Source: Orientallactaga sibirica | Taxonomy: Eukaryota; Chordata; Mammalia; Rodentia; Dipodidae | Assembly (NCBI GenBank): GCA_036365145.1 | Contig: JAEOAD010000018.1 | Coordinates: 5,846,001 to 5,910,000, forward strand | DNA: 64,000 bases | Direction: 5' to 3' | Shown here: piece by piece, positions 43,720-55,839 of the stretch | How positions within the stretch are numbered: position 1 is the stretch's first letter | How the letters are laid out: each line of letters begins with the position of its first letter | Position numbers and translations under genes: made by a program | The notes under the pieces: generated by a model | What the model saw: only the letters and a program-made list of their open reading frames with translations | Told to the model about the DNA's origin: nothing | The model's database searches: none

Positions 43720-43962
43720 ACCTTGTTTTGAGGCAGGGTCTCCCATTCTCATTCCATTGTTGCTCATTGCTCCATTCACCAGGTTAGCTGGTCAGAAAGC
43801 TTCTAGGAAATTCTCCTGTCTTTCCCATCTGATATCAGCATGCTGGGATTACAGAAGCCTGCCACAGCTTCTGGCTTTTACATGGGCCTGGGGTTCTGAA
43901 CGCTGGTATCCCCACTTGTGTGTCAAGTGCTTTATCCGTTGAACCATCTCCCCAGCCCCCGG
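43720..43962 (-). mobile_element. B4 SINE (ID + B1 fusion)
   Basis: Reverse copy: TTTTGAGGCAGGGTCTCCCA, CATGCTGGGATTACAGAAGC, GGGTTCTGAACGCTGGTATC and TTGAACCATCTCCCCAGCCC head complement. Confidence 0.75.
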
Positions 43963-44056
43963 AGTGAGTTTTCTTTTAAGTTTTCATTGCAGGTCAGTGG
44001 GTGATCACCATGAGATTCTTCAAATTTTGCATTTCAAAATTTGAATTAAGGCTTAG

Positions 44057-44238
44057 GGCTGGAGAGATGGCTTAGCAGTTAAGATGCTTGCCTGCAAAGC
44101 CTAAGGACCTGTGTTTGACTTCCCAGTACCCATGTAAAGCCAGATGCACAAGGTGGCACATGTATCTGGAGTTCATTTGCAATGGCTAGAGGCCCCGGTG
44201 CACCCATTCTCCCTCTGAAATAATTTTTTTTTAAAAAA
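44057..44238 (+). mobile_element. B2-like SINE (short subfamily)
   Basis: GGCTGGAGAGATGGCTTAGC head, GTGTTTGACTTCCCAGTACC, TGCAATGGCTAGAGGCCCCG; the CT run is nearly lost. Confidence 0.93.
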
Positions 44239-45117
44239 GCTAAGTATTGGGCTGTTCACTGAAATGTACCTGGCTTCCTTGCAGAAAGCTGTGTGAGACT
44301 TGTTGTCACCAGCTGCCTGGTGTTTTCTTCTTGTGAATTTCCTGACCTATCCTAGAATCCACAGACTCCCCAGCTCTTGGGGCATTTAGAGGCCAGGGTC
44401 TGAGAGCCCACTGTACTGCCAGGCTTAGTCTGTTTGTGCTGCTCGCTTACTGTGGACAGAGTCAGGCAGGGATGCATGGATATGAACATATGTGTATGTG
44501 TGTGAGCTCACGCCCTTATGAAGATAAGTCAGATAAGTGACAGAATCTGAATTCTTGTGACTCAGCATTTTATTGATGCCATGTCTTCATTTTGATTGGT
44601 CATACAGTAGCAGCATAAGACAGCATCTTTGCTCTTAAGAAGTGCCCCTGTGCTTAGAGGGATACCCTCAATTATGCTCAGATGATACAGATAGGAGGGA
44701 GAAGAGCAAGTGCTGGCTCTTGGGAAGGCTGCTAGAGGGCAGGCAAGAATACTGCTTCTGAACTCATAGTAAACCTGAAATAATCTCTTAACTGTGTTGA
44801 AAGCTAACTAATGTGCTGTCACCACCCCTGGGAAGTGGGTGATGCTAAGATTGAAAGGGCTCTGTGTTCCAACAAAATCAGTCATAGACTCACTCAAAAC
44901 CAGCCATGTTTTCAGTGATATTTTCAGCAAGAGGTCTGAGTCAACTGCTATCCACATGAAATAAAGCAAAATTGGAACTAGTAGGAAAAATGTCCTCCGA
45001 GTCTCAGTGGGGACATTTAAAGCATAGGTAGTATGTGTGAAGTACCACCTGTAAAACATTTAGATCAATGCAGCCCACGAAGAACTATCACACTGTGAGA
45101 AAGACAATGTGGTGGTC
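44239..45117. other. Unique sequence, no gene seen
   Basis: Nothing recognised. Confidence 0.5.
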
Positions 45118-45446
45118 TGAATCAGATGTCTGCCATAAACTTACGTGCTCTGAATGCTTAGTTCCCAGGTGATGACAATTTGAGAGGTGGAAACTTGTTG
45201 GAGGAGGTGTGTTGTGGGGGGTGGGCTCTGGGGTGTCACAGGCAGCTCCCCCTTGCTAGAGTTTGGCTCACTCTCTTGTTGCTGTTTGCCATCTGCTGTG
45301 GCAGAGGTGATATCCAGCCTTTGATCAGGCCATCTTTTGCTGCCATTATACAGTTTCCCCTCTAGACTAGAAGCCAAAATAATCTTTTCCTCCCATAAGC
45401 TGCTTTTGGTCAGCTGTTTCATCCCAGCAGTGAGAAGGTAACTACA
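45118..45446 (+). mobile_element. ORR1/MT-type MaLR LTR
   Basis: TGTGGTGGTCTGAATCAGAT start, CCATAAACTTACGTGCTCTG, GCTGCCATTATACAGTTTCC, AAGCCAAAATAATCTTTTCC (damaged polyadenylation signal), GAGAAGGTAACTACA end. Confidence 0.8.
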
Positions 45447-45839
45447 ACTGTGGAAACCAAGCCTGGGACAGGTGCTCATCTAAGAGGATACCTAGAGATT
45501 GATGACATATGATAAGGTGCTAACACCGTTCAAAAGAGATGCCCACAATCCCATACTAGGTATTGACACACCCAGCAAGGAGACCAGAAAGATTAACAGA
45601 ACCTGTTAAGGGCTGGTGGGAATGGAACGAAGGACTATAAATATCTACAGCCTGCTTATTCTCCTGACCAGTGGTGTCCTTGGTGTGGATGTTGCCTCTG
45701 CATTGAACATTGACGTCCAGTTGCCAGTGTAATGCCATTGCTGAACGTGGAGCTGGGAAGAGATTTACAGCATCAGCTCTTGGGAGCCACTGCTAGCTGA
45801 CTCCAGCCAGCATAGGGGGCATGAGAACTCCCATACTGA

Positions 45840-46112
45840 TTGGCAGATGTCCAAGTGTGTTAGAGACCTCCCTGGCAACACACTGAACACTCACCGCAAT
45901 CCAGAAATTCCCTTGGTGTATCCTCACGCAGAAATATGCAGATCAGTTCATTAGAAGACACGCACAGGAATGTTCATAGTGGGGCTTCTTGGAACTGCTC
46001 TTAGAAAGAAAATGCCCAATGTCCCCAGTGGAGAAAGTATTTATGGACTATCCACATGGTGCAATGTTCTGCAGGAGGGAAAGAACAGCCTACTGTGTGG
46101 CACAAAAGATTC

Positions 46113-46149
<37 letters not shown>

Positions 46150-46583
46150 ATAGGGTCTCCCTTTAGCCCAGGCTGTCTTGGAATTCACTATTGTAGTCTC
46201 AGGGTGGCCTCCAACTCACGGTGATCCTCCTACCTCTGCCTCCCGAGTGCTGGGATTTAAGACGTGCACCACCATACCTGACAAAAGACTCAATTTCTTG
46301 ATACAGTTTTGTGCAAAAGAGTCCAGACACAAAACTCATCCATTTCATGATCTCTTTAAAACAGGCTAATGAAATTTATGGAATTAGAAGCTGTAGTGAT
46401 GTTAGCTTTGAGGGAAGGGTCATCTGGGAGGTCACCAGGTGGTGATGCTCCCCTTCCTGACCCGAAGGTGGCTGTTGGGATTTCATTTTGTGGAAATTCA
46501 CTGAGCAGCATACTCATTTTATGCACTTTTCTGTATGTGTATCATGATTAAATTATGACAATTTTATACTTTAATAATGGACA
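45840..46583 (+). mobile_element. Old mammalian L1 3' end (L1M type)
   Basis: ACACGCACAGGAATGTTCAT, GGACTATCCACATGGTGCAA, GAGTCCAGACACAAAACTCA, TTGTGGAAATTCACTGAGCA and GCACTTTTCTGTATGTGTAT are the phrase order at the end of ORF2/3' UTR of old mammalian L1. A B1 interrupts it. Left boundary uncertain. Confidence 0.75.
46114..46283 (-). mobile_element. B1 SINE nested in old L1
   Basis: Reverse copy with a T run of about 32, GTCTCCCTTTAGCCCAGGCT, and ATTTAAGACGTGCACCACCA. ACAAAAGATTCA and ACAAAAGACTCA flank it. Confidence 0.95.
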
Positions 46584-46584
46584 A

Positions 46585-46740
46585 TTCCAGGCATGGTGGC
46601 ACACACCTTTAGTCCCAGCACTTGGGAGACTGAGTTAGGATGATCACTGTGAGCTCAAGGCCAGCCTGGGCTACAAAGTGAGTTCCATCCAGGTCAGCCT
46701 GGGCTAGAGTGAGACCCTGCTTTGGAAAAAAAAAAAAAAC
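46585..46740 (+). mobile_element. B1 SINE between two old L1 fragments
   Basis: CCAGGCATGGTGGCACACAC start; right half carries an extra ATCC; A tail of 14. Confidence 0.93.
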
Positions 46741-46911
46741 ACCCCTAAACGAATGATTTCAAAAGCAAATTAGGAAAACATTTCATTTGCATTAGTATCA
46801 GGAAGAATAAAATTCTTTTGGAATAAACTTAACGGAGGAAGCAAACGACCATGCTGAAAGCAAAGCACTATGGAATGAAATGAAAAGCCGTGATAGGGCA
46901 TCTCATGTTCG

Positions 46912-47202
46912 TGGACTGCTCCATTGTCTTAATGTGAAATGCCCGCACTCCAGGCTTATGTATTTGATCACTTAGTCCGCAGATGGTGCTGTTATTTTGG
47001 TAGGCTATAGGACTTTTAGGAGGTAGGGCCTTCTGGAGGAAGTGGGTTGCTCAAGGACTGGTCTTGTGGTTTTATAGCCCAGAGCCAGTTCCTCCTCAGG
47101 CTCTCACTGTCATGAAACTGTGAGCTGAAATAAATTCTTCTTCTTCTAAGTTGCTTTTTGCCAGGCATTTGGTCATGGTGGAAAAATACCTAATACAGAC
47201 TG
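46912..47202 (+). mobile_element. MaLR-type LTR nested in old L1
   Basis: Splits ORF2 sequence. GTCTTAATGTGAAATGCCCG start region, TAGGAGGTAGGGCCTTCTGG, GTGAGCTGAAATAAATTCTT (polyadenylation region) and GAAAAATACCTAATACAGA end. Confidence 0.65.
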
Positions 47203-47764
47203 GAAGACAATATTGTTAAGACGGCAAAACCTTTCTTTACTCAGAGTGATCTATGGGGTTAAGGCAATACCTATCAAACCTTCAATATATTTTGTAGAAA
47301 TAGAAAATCCAACCCTACTTATTGATGATTATCTTCTTGATTGCTTGAAGCAATGTGAAAACACATTTCACCAGCTCTGAAAGTTCTTGAGTTGCCACTT
47401 CAAGGAAATCTTAGAATGTCTTGTTTACTTTAATAAATGGAGAAGAAATTACTGAAATAACACTTTATACTTCTGGTTAAAAAAAAAGTCCTTCCTAAAA
47501 TACATACAGAATCTCAAAGAACCACAGATAATCAAAAGATGAACTTGAAAAAGAATAACAATGAAGATTTATAGTTGCTAATTTCAAAACTTGCTCCAAG
47601 ATATAATTAAAACAGTAGGAAGCTGATGGCATGGAATAGAGACCAAGAATAAAGCTTTGGCTGATGTGGCCAAATGATGCTCATCAAGGGTGCCGAGACC
47701 ATTCAAGGTGGAGAAATTGGGGTGACCCTGTGCATACCCAGTGGGAATATAAAATGGTGGGAAG

Positions 47765-47924
47765 CCAGGCATGGTGGCACACGCCTTTAATCCCAGCACT
47801 CGGGAGGCAGAGATAGGAGAATCGCCATGAGTTCAAGGCCACCCTGAGACTACATAGTGAATTCCAGGTCAGCCTGGGCTAGAGTGAGACCCTACCTCAA
47901 AAAACCAAAAAAAAAAAAAAAAAA
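47765..47924 (+). mobile_element. B1 SINE nested in old L1, 12-bp target-site duplication
   Basis: AATGGTGGGAAG lies on both sides (47753-47764 and 47925-47936) and belongs to the L1 phrase, so the insertion is precise. Complete, low-divergence B1. Confidence 0.96.
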
Positions 47925-48913
47925 ATGGTGGGAAGTAGTACAGGCTTCCTAAACAAACAAAAGATGGAAAGTACCACGCTATCCAACAATCTCACTTCTG
48001 GGTATATATCAGAAAGAATGACAAGCAGGGACTGAAAGAGATATGTGTGCAACACTGTTCATAGCAGCAATGGCCAGGGACTGACTCAATCATCAAGTTA
48101 CAAAAGATGGAGAAATAAAATGTGGAATGTTACATCTGCACAGTGGAATGTTGCTCAGCTTTGAGAGGAAGTCTCTACATGCTGCAACACATGTGGACTG
48201 GAGGACATTATACTGCCAAGATAAGCCTGTCACGAAGGGCAAACTGTGTGAGCTCACTTGTATGAGATCCCTACAGTTATTCAGAGAGACAGGAAGTGAG
48301 GGGAGGGAGAAATGAGGAGGGAGGTCTGATGGGGACAGTTTTAGTTTGGGAAGATGGATGAGTCCTGGTGATGATGTGTGACCATGCAAAGGAGCTTACC
48401 ACTGAACTGTGCACTTGAAAATGGTTAAATGGTAAAACTTACATTATGTTGATTTTACCACAATACAAAAATATGAACAAAAAGTCAGTAAGAGTTGAAC
48501 CAGCCTGGGGCCAATCAGGAGAAGAAACCATATACCATCAGAGAGGTAGGTGGATGTAGAGACTTCACAATAGTGAGAGTAATGAGAAATTAGAAAAGGC
48601 CTGGTCCTTTGCTGGGGGACATCCAGGTATTTGTTTGGCTGAGCTGTGCCGGCCCGTGGTCACAGAAGCTGGCCATGTGGGAAGGGAGGTCAGCAGGTGA
48701 TCACCTTGGCTGGAGCACAGAGTGAAAATCACAGGGCTGCAGGGAAACAAGCGCTGGGCAGATAGGAGACTACTTCCTCATTGAGGAGAGAGCTCTTGTT
48801 TCGAGGTAGGAGAAGGAAGTCTGTGACTGACTTAGAGTGTAAGACCTTTGGAGTGAGTTCTGATATGCCTTCAGCATGCTGACCTTGCATGAGGGCACAT
48901 GTTACATATGTGT

Positions 48914-48964
48914 GCTGCACAAGGATCAGTGGCCTCAGGCAGGGCACATGTGAAACTGTTAGTC
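48914..48964 (+). repeat. Dispersed direct repeat, copy A
   Basis: GCTGCACAAGGATCAGTGGC through GAAACTGTTAGT; about 92% identical to copy B 694 bp away. Could be leftovers of an LTR pair or an old duplication. Confidence 0.85.
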
Positions 48965-49607
48965 CTCTCCGGGGGGTTGAGAAAGTACCAGAAAGGGTCA
49001 TCCCAAACCACAGAATCAGTGCAAAGGTAACTGGAGCCCTTGGTGCTCCCTGCATATGCTCCCTGCATCTTCACGCCAGTCCTGGGTACCTGATTGCAGA
49101 GTCCCCACTCACACATGAGGCAGAACTGGCTCCAGAGGCTGCAGCCCCGAACGAAGGGCCACACATAACTTGAGCTGACCTTGAGAAAACTGCAGCAGCA
49201 AAAATCTCAATCGTGGGGTCCATGGAACCCCACACTGCACTGATGCTGCAAAGGGAATCAAGTATGCGGCCCTTGGGAAGATGGGCTGCCTCTCCCCTAG
49301 GTCTTGGTCCCTGTTCTGGACATCAGGGCTGATTGCACAGACACCTTCCATGGACAGCAGGGAAACCTCTGCTCTTGGCTTCAATGATCAGAGAACTCTA
49401 CATTGAAATATCAGCCTGAAATAAGGGCTAAAAGTCAGAATGCCCATCTTCTAACCTGGCAGGTGACTTAAAATCTGAGTCCAGGATGGGATAGTGAAGT
49501 CATGAGAGAGGGTCCAACAAGGACTGCAGACTCCACAGCACAGAGCTGGGCAGGAGGCCAGCACTGTGGCAGTACCTTGAGGGGGCTCAGGGTTGGAAAG
49601 GAACCAG

Positions 49608-49658
49608 GCTGCACAAGAGTCAGTGGCCTCGGGCAGGGCACATGTGAAACTGCTAGTG
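49608..49658 (+). repeat. Dispersed direct repeat, copy B
   Basis: GCTGCACAAGAGTCAGTGGC through GAAACTGCTAGT. Homology to copy A ends sharply on both sides. Confidence 0.85.
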
Positions 49659-51239
49659 CTAGAATCATCTCTTTCTAGATCCTAGTGCTAGGAACACCAC
49701 CCCAGCTCAGATCTTCCAGCCTGGACTGAAACCACTTGCCCCCCCAGAAAACAGAGAGCACTCCTTGGACAGGCAAAAACAAATGTCTGGGTGAGGGTCT
49801 GGAAGGGAGCAGCAGCCCTGGGATTTCAGGGATGGGAGGAAAGAGAACAGCATTTCATGGTCCAGACTCTGTTTGAGTCCTGTCTCTCTCCTGGCCCTAT
49901 CTTCTTCCTGGTCCCACCTTCCTCCTAACTCCATTTTCCTCTTGGTCCTCCCTCCCTCCTGGCTCTGCCTCCGTCCTAGCTGCACATTGGGGACCTATCC
50001 ACTTTGTGGGAGAAAGCCTAGCCTAAACAGATCCATTTGAGGGCCTAGTAATGACCCAACTCAGCCATCAGGCCATCCCAGGGACAAGAAGAGGAGCAGA
50101 GAACAGCCTTCCCACAGACCCCCTGCTCCAGGGCAGACTCTTGGGAGAAGCAGTTATCCTGGTTCAAAGCTGTCAGGTGTTAGTGGTTGCTATGTAGCAA
50201 TTTAACAAATAGCAGCCTTCTCCTGACCTCCTTCCCCTGAACTTTGGGGTCCCCAATGACAGAAGACTCTGCTGGCTCTCCTAGCTGGCCTTCTGATGGC
50301 TCTGTGTGTATACAGGACTGTGGCTATCCTGGAAGCCCACCTTGGAGGAACAATGACAGAAAGCATTACAATTATCCCACATGGGGGACCCCCACATAGC
50401 CAAATGGCTTCTCCTAGGCAGTGGGGAATCCTGGCCTGCCACTCCCAGTCCCCCACAGGCCATGTAGGTGCTCCAAAATGGAATGAATGTAACAAGTGGA
50501 ATCGGGGGGAACAGAAGGGAAAGGACAGGGAGGCCTAGAGCCATCATCAGACTCTAAGAGCTCTGGTGAACAGAGAGCTCGCCTTTCACTGAAAAGCAGG
50601 GTTGGAGGACTGCTGGCTGTCCATCACTGCAGAGCTGCCCCACCTGCCAGCACCACTTCCTGATCAGTGGGTGACCTTGGGACTAGAACTAGACTGCCTG
50701 CCCCTGGAGAAAGTCTCACCTCTGCCACTCTGTCATTCTGCTGCTGGATCCCACCATCCTGTGGGCCACCACCAGCAATCACTCCTCCGAGAAGCCCCTA
50801 CCTCCTCATCAGCCTCCGAGGTGTCAGGGTGAGGGGAGACATGAAGACACCAGAGACTCAACCAGACTTTAGGTCACAGGTACAGTGGGGCCATGTGCTG
50901 CCCCCCAGAGGATGGCTCAGTCAGTGAGGAAGACATATATAGCTTCCCCCTTAGTCTGTGTAATCCAGAGCATTTATGGGGACCCCCAGCCAGGTGGATG
51001 TGGGCCTGGGAAGCAGGCGCTTCCTCATGTGCCTGAACCACCCAAAACTGAGCCTCCAGACCCCCTGGCCTTCCTTACACCATGAGGCCCTGCAGCAGGC
51101 CAGGGCCAGGGTTTAGGCCTCGGTTTCCTCCTGTCAGATTCCCTTGGGGATTTATGGTCCCACATCTGGAAACACAGCAGGGGCTCTGTGTGACCTCAGT
51201 CCTCAGAAGGGGATGTCCTGGGACTGGTGCTCTTCCTGG

Positions 51240-51790
51240 GTTAACATCTAATTTAAACTCCAACCAAAGCCCGATGGACTTTTGACATACAAATATTAAA
51301 AATTAAATTTCCCGAGTTCATTATCTGATAATTAGAACTAAATAACATCTTAACTGAGAGGCCGGCCCCACGCAGGTCCAGTCAGTTCCACTTAAGATTC
51401 CATTAGACCAGTGTCGGCGCAGTAAGTAATGGACCATAAAATTTAATTTGGAAATGATCTCGCACCGTGATGGAGCGATAGCGCTCACAAAGGAGGCGGG
51501 CGGGCGGCCAGGGCTGTGGACTCTGCTGCAAGACGGCAGAATTCAAAAGGAGCCCGCAGCTATTGCCCCAGAGAACATGTGTTTGGCGCTTTCTTCTCCT
51601 TTCTTGGGCCCTGCGGTATTTAAAAGTCAGAATTGACCAGTGTAGCTCCGTGTAATTACAAAGATCCCCTTATCGGAGTCTTTTTGCTGGCGCCTGGAAG
51701 AAAAGACCTGATCCATGGGCTGTCTCAGCCTCATTTACATGCGCGGTAACCTGGTGGCCTCTGGTAATCACTTAGGACTCTTCTGCACTT
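51240..51790. promoter_or_regulatory. Putative conserved noncoding element
   Basis: TTAACATCTAATTTAAACTC, AATTAAATTTCCCGAGTTCA, TTATCTGATAATTAGAACTA, TAAAATTTAATTTGGAAATG, CTCGCACCGTGATGGAGCGA and GTGTAGCTCCGTGTAATTAC: TAAT-rich and CpG-retaining, with no repeat. GATAATTAG and TAATTTG are classic homeodomain-type words. Among the strongest candidates. Confidence 0.65.
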
Positions 51791-52784
51791 GGGCGATTCT
51801 TGACGTCCTGTGTCTGGGCACCAGGCTGCCACAGCCACCAGAGGGGTGAGCTGGGCTGCCTGCCTTGACCATGAGACTGGTGGAGGGCGAGAAGGTGTCC
51901 CAAAGGAGGCCACATCCTATCTTATCTCCGGGGAATGACTCAGGACAGGTGGAAATGTGGGCTTGTGCTCTGCTCCTGGCTCTCCGTGACCCCTAGACAC
52001 CTACCTGCCCTATCGCCAAGGGACCTGGCCTCCCTAAAAGGACCCTGCTCCAACCAAGTGGGAAAGACTTCTTACCAGACACCTGGCAGCAAGGCCAATA
52101 ATTCTGAAACAGATGAAGCTAGCTGGTACTGCTGGCTCTGGCCTGTGTGGTGACCTTGACTAAGTCACCGAGTTAAAAATCCTTCAGCAAGAACAGGAGG
52201 AAGCAGCTTGTTGGGTGACAGGGTGGTGTCTGCCAGAGCCCCTTTTTACTTCTGGGGACCCATCAGTCCTGGCTTGGATGCCCTATTCCTGGGCCTGCTG
52301 TTTCCACCTGGAGTGTGCAGGGAGCCACTGATGTCTCTGGGGAGCTGCCTCTCGATTTCCCTTGAGCCACTTGAGCATTCACACGTGTCCCTTCTCTGCT
52401 CAGCAGACTGCATGCTGGTGCAGCCTGCACTTGACACAGTCCCTGTGCACGGTGGGCACCAGCTCAACCTTCAAACCCAGAGAAAGCGCCACAAACAGTC
52501 TCTGGGTGCCCACTCCTACTCTGCATGCTTCTAGTGGTCAGGACATCTCCTCTGCTCCAGAACAAGACCTGCATGGAAGTCATCCCCTGCACCTGGTAGT
52601 GACCACTGAGACCATGACCACTGTACTGTTGCACAGACACTGGGGGGGGGGGTTGGGGGGCTCACAACCTCGCTATTGCTGGAAGAGAGGAGGGTGGCCC
52701 GGGGCCCTCACTCTGCTCCACCACTCCCCGCCAAGCATCCCCCACAGTAGCCCCTACCCACCCACCCAGGCCCCAGGAAGCGTC
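51791..52784. other. Unique sequence with possible MIR remnant
   Basis: GGTGACCTTGACTAAGTCAC near 52150 resembles the MIR phrase 'GACCTTGGGCAAGTCAC'. Nothing else recognised. Confidence 0.45.
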
Positions 52785-53140
52785 TGAAATTAATTCTTGT
52801 TCCCCGGAGCGAGTGACCCCCGATGTACTCGGCCTCCACCGAGCTCGTGAGCAGCCGGCTCTGCGTCTTATCTCAAGAGCGGCCTCATTTGTTACTTCTC
52901 GCTGAATACACCCACTCCCATTATTTCTGTAATTCTTGGCAATAACAGCCCTTCCCCTAATGAAACCTGCATTATTGGAAGGTTGCAGTTCTGACCCGGC
53001 GGGGATTAGCGGTGTACTCTGTTATTGCTACATATGTAATTGTATAATTGATTTTAAAATTTACTTTTGTGTCCTCACATCATAAAGTAAGCAGCCCATT
53101 AGTGGGAAGAAATATAATTAATATATCTCTACCCACTTCC
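52785..53140. promoter_or_regulatory. Putative conserved noncoding element
   Basis: GTCTGAAATTAATTCTTGTT, CTCCACCGAGCTCGTGAGCA, CATTATTTCTGTAATTCTTG, CTAATGAAACCTGCATTATT, GATTAGCGGTGTACTCTGTT, TGTAATTGTATAATTGATTT and GAAATATAATTAATATATCT. Very AT-rich right half, CpG-retaining left half, no repeats. Confidence 0.62.
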
Positions 53141-54589
53141 ACCCCAAGGAGAGGGCAGTGGGGGAAGGGTGCAGGCCCACTGGGCAGGGGTGCCCAGCTC
53201 CACAGCCTGGGGCTGTCTGTGCCCTGTCCCTGCCTGGTGCTCTCAGCAGGGATGGGGGCCAGCACCTCCATCCATGGGTGGCTGGCCCAGGCCTAGGGGC
53301 CCTGCCTGCTGTGGACCTTGAAGGTGAGCTGGGTCCGAATTCTATTTGGGAACCTTGCTACCACTGCTGCCACATGCTGCTGCAGGTGTGCTGCATCCAA
53401 GAGTGGGGGAGCCGAGAGCAAGGAGGAGCAGAGGGTGGGGGGCACAGGAAGTTGCTCTGAGCCAGGGAGCAGCTGTGCCAAAGCAGGCCAGGGATAGTCC
53501 CAGCAGGAGGACACGCCTGCCGTAACATCGCTCATGGGTGCCCAGATATCCTGGTTTTCTGTTTGTCTCCTGTCTGACTGACCCAACATGCAGCGGAGAA
53601 GGCCCTGTGTGCCTCAGACAACAAGCCAGTGAAGTACAACCCTAGCCTTCTCAGAGGCCAGGGCCAAGGCAGCGTGAGGCACTTCCTGTCTACACCCCTG
53701 TGACTCCCAGCTTAATTTTTTTCCCTTTTACTTCAACAGCTGCCTGCAGATCTGTTGGGCCTTGCTAGAAATGGGCTGGACCTGGGAGGAGGCTGGCCTG
53801 AACTATTGGACATGGCCAGGGACCCTGGGCTGTGGGGCTGCAGCTGGCCCTCTCAGGGAGTCCCTGGCAATGGTGACTGACCTTCCCTACATTGTAGGTT
53901 GTAGTGAGCTGTCATTACCCAGAGTGGACAGAACTGGCGAGGCCCTCCCCTCAGACCCCAAAAGGCTCTGACCATTCCATAAGTCAGACTTTGCCCCCCA
54001 TAGTTCCTGACCTTGTGGCTAGCTGCCCAAGAAGACCCTCGTGTGGCTGGAGTCATGTAGTTCTCACCATCTCTCTCATCCCCACAGTCTTTGAACTCCC
54101 AGCCTTCCGCCCTTCCCCTTATCATTCCTTATCCTTCCCCCATAGCTTTGAAGTTACTAGTCCTTCTGCCACCTAGATAACAGCCCATCAACTATGCATC
54201 CAATTGCCATATGGTCTGTATTGCCATCTCAACTTTCCCCAAGTGTTTATAAACCCATTCCCCTTTTGAATAAATGAGTGCTGTCCATCAGACGGTCTCC
54301 CGGGTGTTCACTGCCCATCATGTCGTCGTCACACTCACCTGCTGCTCTAGGAAGGACCCTGCTGCTTCCTTCCCAACTCCTCTCTCCCTCGCCCAGAACA
54401 TCTATGGCCAATGACCCCGGGAAACGGGAATGGAACAAGACCCACACAGATCAACTCACACACTGTGTACACACCTCAATGGGTCAGATGTCCATCACCA
54501 CAGCTATCATCACAGTCCAGAGCAGTTGTGCCATCTCATAAGGAGCCTTCTGCCCTTTAGGTTCTGTCTTGACTCCCTTCTGATCCCCA
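53141..54589. other. Unique sequence, no gene seen
   Basis: GC-rich at first. Near 54190-54290 the AT-rich phrase GTGTTTATAAACCCATTCCC followed by TTTTGAATAAATGAGTG has a polyadenylation-like signal, but no element can be named. Confidence 0.45.
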
Positions 54590-54870
54590 TGTTCCTATAG
54601 ATGTGCCAGTGCTTCACACTGAGCATGAACAGTGTCAAGGGTGTATGGCCTTTTGTGATGGCACCTTTCTTTCAGCATGCCCCTTGGGTCTAGCTGTCCA
54701 TAGCACAGTGTTATTGGATTCCCCTCCTTCTGAGGCTGTATACTATTCCACTGCGTAGGCAATCCACATTGCATTTGTCAGTTCATTCATCCATGGACAC
54801 TTAGTGGCATCACTTTGTGTCCATCGTGGTGGCTCCTCCACTTGGGTGTATGCAGACAAACACACATGGG
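54590..54870 (-). mobile_element. Old mammalian L1 fragment (L1M type)
   Basis: Reverse copy: GAGGCTGTATACTATTCCAC, GGCAATCCACATTGCATTTG, CAGTTCATTCATCCATGGAC are complements of the L1M 3' phrase around 'ATGGATAAAC...ATGGAATA'. Confidence 0.6.
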
Positions 54871-55354
54871 CAGAGTCACTGGTGTGAGGCCCAAGCCAGG
54901 CTCTGAAGGTACAAAGAGAGACAAAATTGACCATGGCAGAGCACAGGGCTTTCTCACTCTTGGCTCCAGAATAGCCTCCTTGCCAGCAGCCACCAGATAG
55001 TGCACCCAGGCCATAAGGAGTCTGATGGTGCTGATGGGCAGCAGAGTGGCCTGGGTAAGGCCAGACAGTAGTCTGCTCAGTGTTCCTGGAGGAGCTTCCG
55101 CTCATGTAAAAGTCAATTTCATCCTGTTCTGAATAGCCATCTGGCTGGTGCCATCCTGATCATTTATTATGGTCACCTGAGGACTGTCACCTGACTGAAC
55201 CCACCTCAGATAAATCCAAGACAGGTAGCATTTGCACACTAGAAGATGGGGAGCAGGCCTTGCCATCCTGATCTTCCAGTTTATACAGCTCTCGGGGAGC
55301 AGAGCTAGGATGTGTGGGTGGGGGCTATTTAGGGGCCATTTTGCCCCACAGAAG
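54871..55354. other. Unique sequence, no gene seen
   Basis: Nothing recognised. Confidence 0.5.
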
Positions 55355-55420
55355 GAAGGAGGGGTCAAGAAAGGAAGGAGGGAAGAGGGAAGGCAGGGAA
55401 GGAAGGAAGGAAGGAAAAGG
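55355..55420. repeat. Imperfect GGAA/GGGA microsatellite
   Basis: AGAAGGAAGGAGGGG through GGAAGGAAGGAAGGAAAAGG, purine-only. Confidence 0.9.
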
Positions 55421-55839
55421 GCATTGCCAAGATAGCATGGGAAGCTGGAGTTCCATTAAGACCAGTAGACATGGCCACTTTCACAAAAGGGAAAATCAAT
55501 GACCCAGTTACAGGCAGCGGGCGTCTCTGAGACTCTGGACCGAGCTCTGAGACAGTGGTCTTGAAGCAGCAGGGTCCAAGGTCATGGGGTTGGACCACAG
55601 ACACTGGGTCATCTTCCTCATCCAAGGCCTGTGGAGCCCTGTGCTCCCCCAGCTGAGCCCCCAAATGCTGGAGGGGCACTGGCTGAGCTGGTACCTGAGC
55701 AGTTGGTTTGACCTTGCATTACCCAGGTCCTGGCCTCTATGGCATTAGCCTGATTTGGCAGGCCCTACTTAGCCATGCACCTAAGGGCACCCTGCCCTCA
55801 CCTGTCATGTAGGCTGTGCCTGTCATCCCTGCAGGAAGC
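55421..55839. other. Unique sequence, no gene seen
   Basis: Nothing recognised. Confidence 0.5.

Larger units (their letters stand above)
46741..48478 (+). mobile_element. Old mammalian L1 (L1M type): ORF2 end and 3' UTR, decayed
   Basis: Left part: GGAATAAACTTAACGGAGGA and ACAATATTGTTAAGACGGCA are from the C-terminal third of ORF2. Then GGAGAAATTGGGGTGACCCT, CAATCTCACTTCTGGGTATA, GGAGGACATTATACTGCCAA, CTCACTTGTATGAGATCCCT and ACTGTGCACTTGAAAATGGT lead to the 3' end. All frames are broken. An MaLR LTR and a B1 have inserted since. Confidence 0.85.
48479..51239. other. Unique sequence with a short direct repeat, no gene seen
   Basis: 2.8 kb without recognised elements. A ~51-bp direct repeat (48914-48964 and 49608-49658) is listed separately. 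No exon supported. Confidence 0.5.

Noticed and set aside
45118..45446. hAT-type DNA transposon (URR1-like)
   Set aside because: First considered for this family. TG...CA ends, a polyadenylation signal and a 5-bp target duplication at the 59702 relative fit a MaLR LTR better than terminal inverted repeats with 8-bp duplications.
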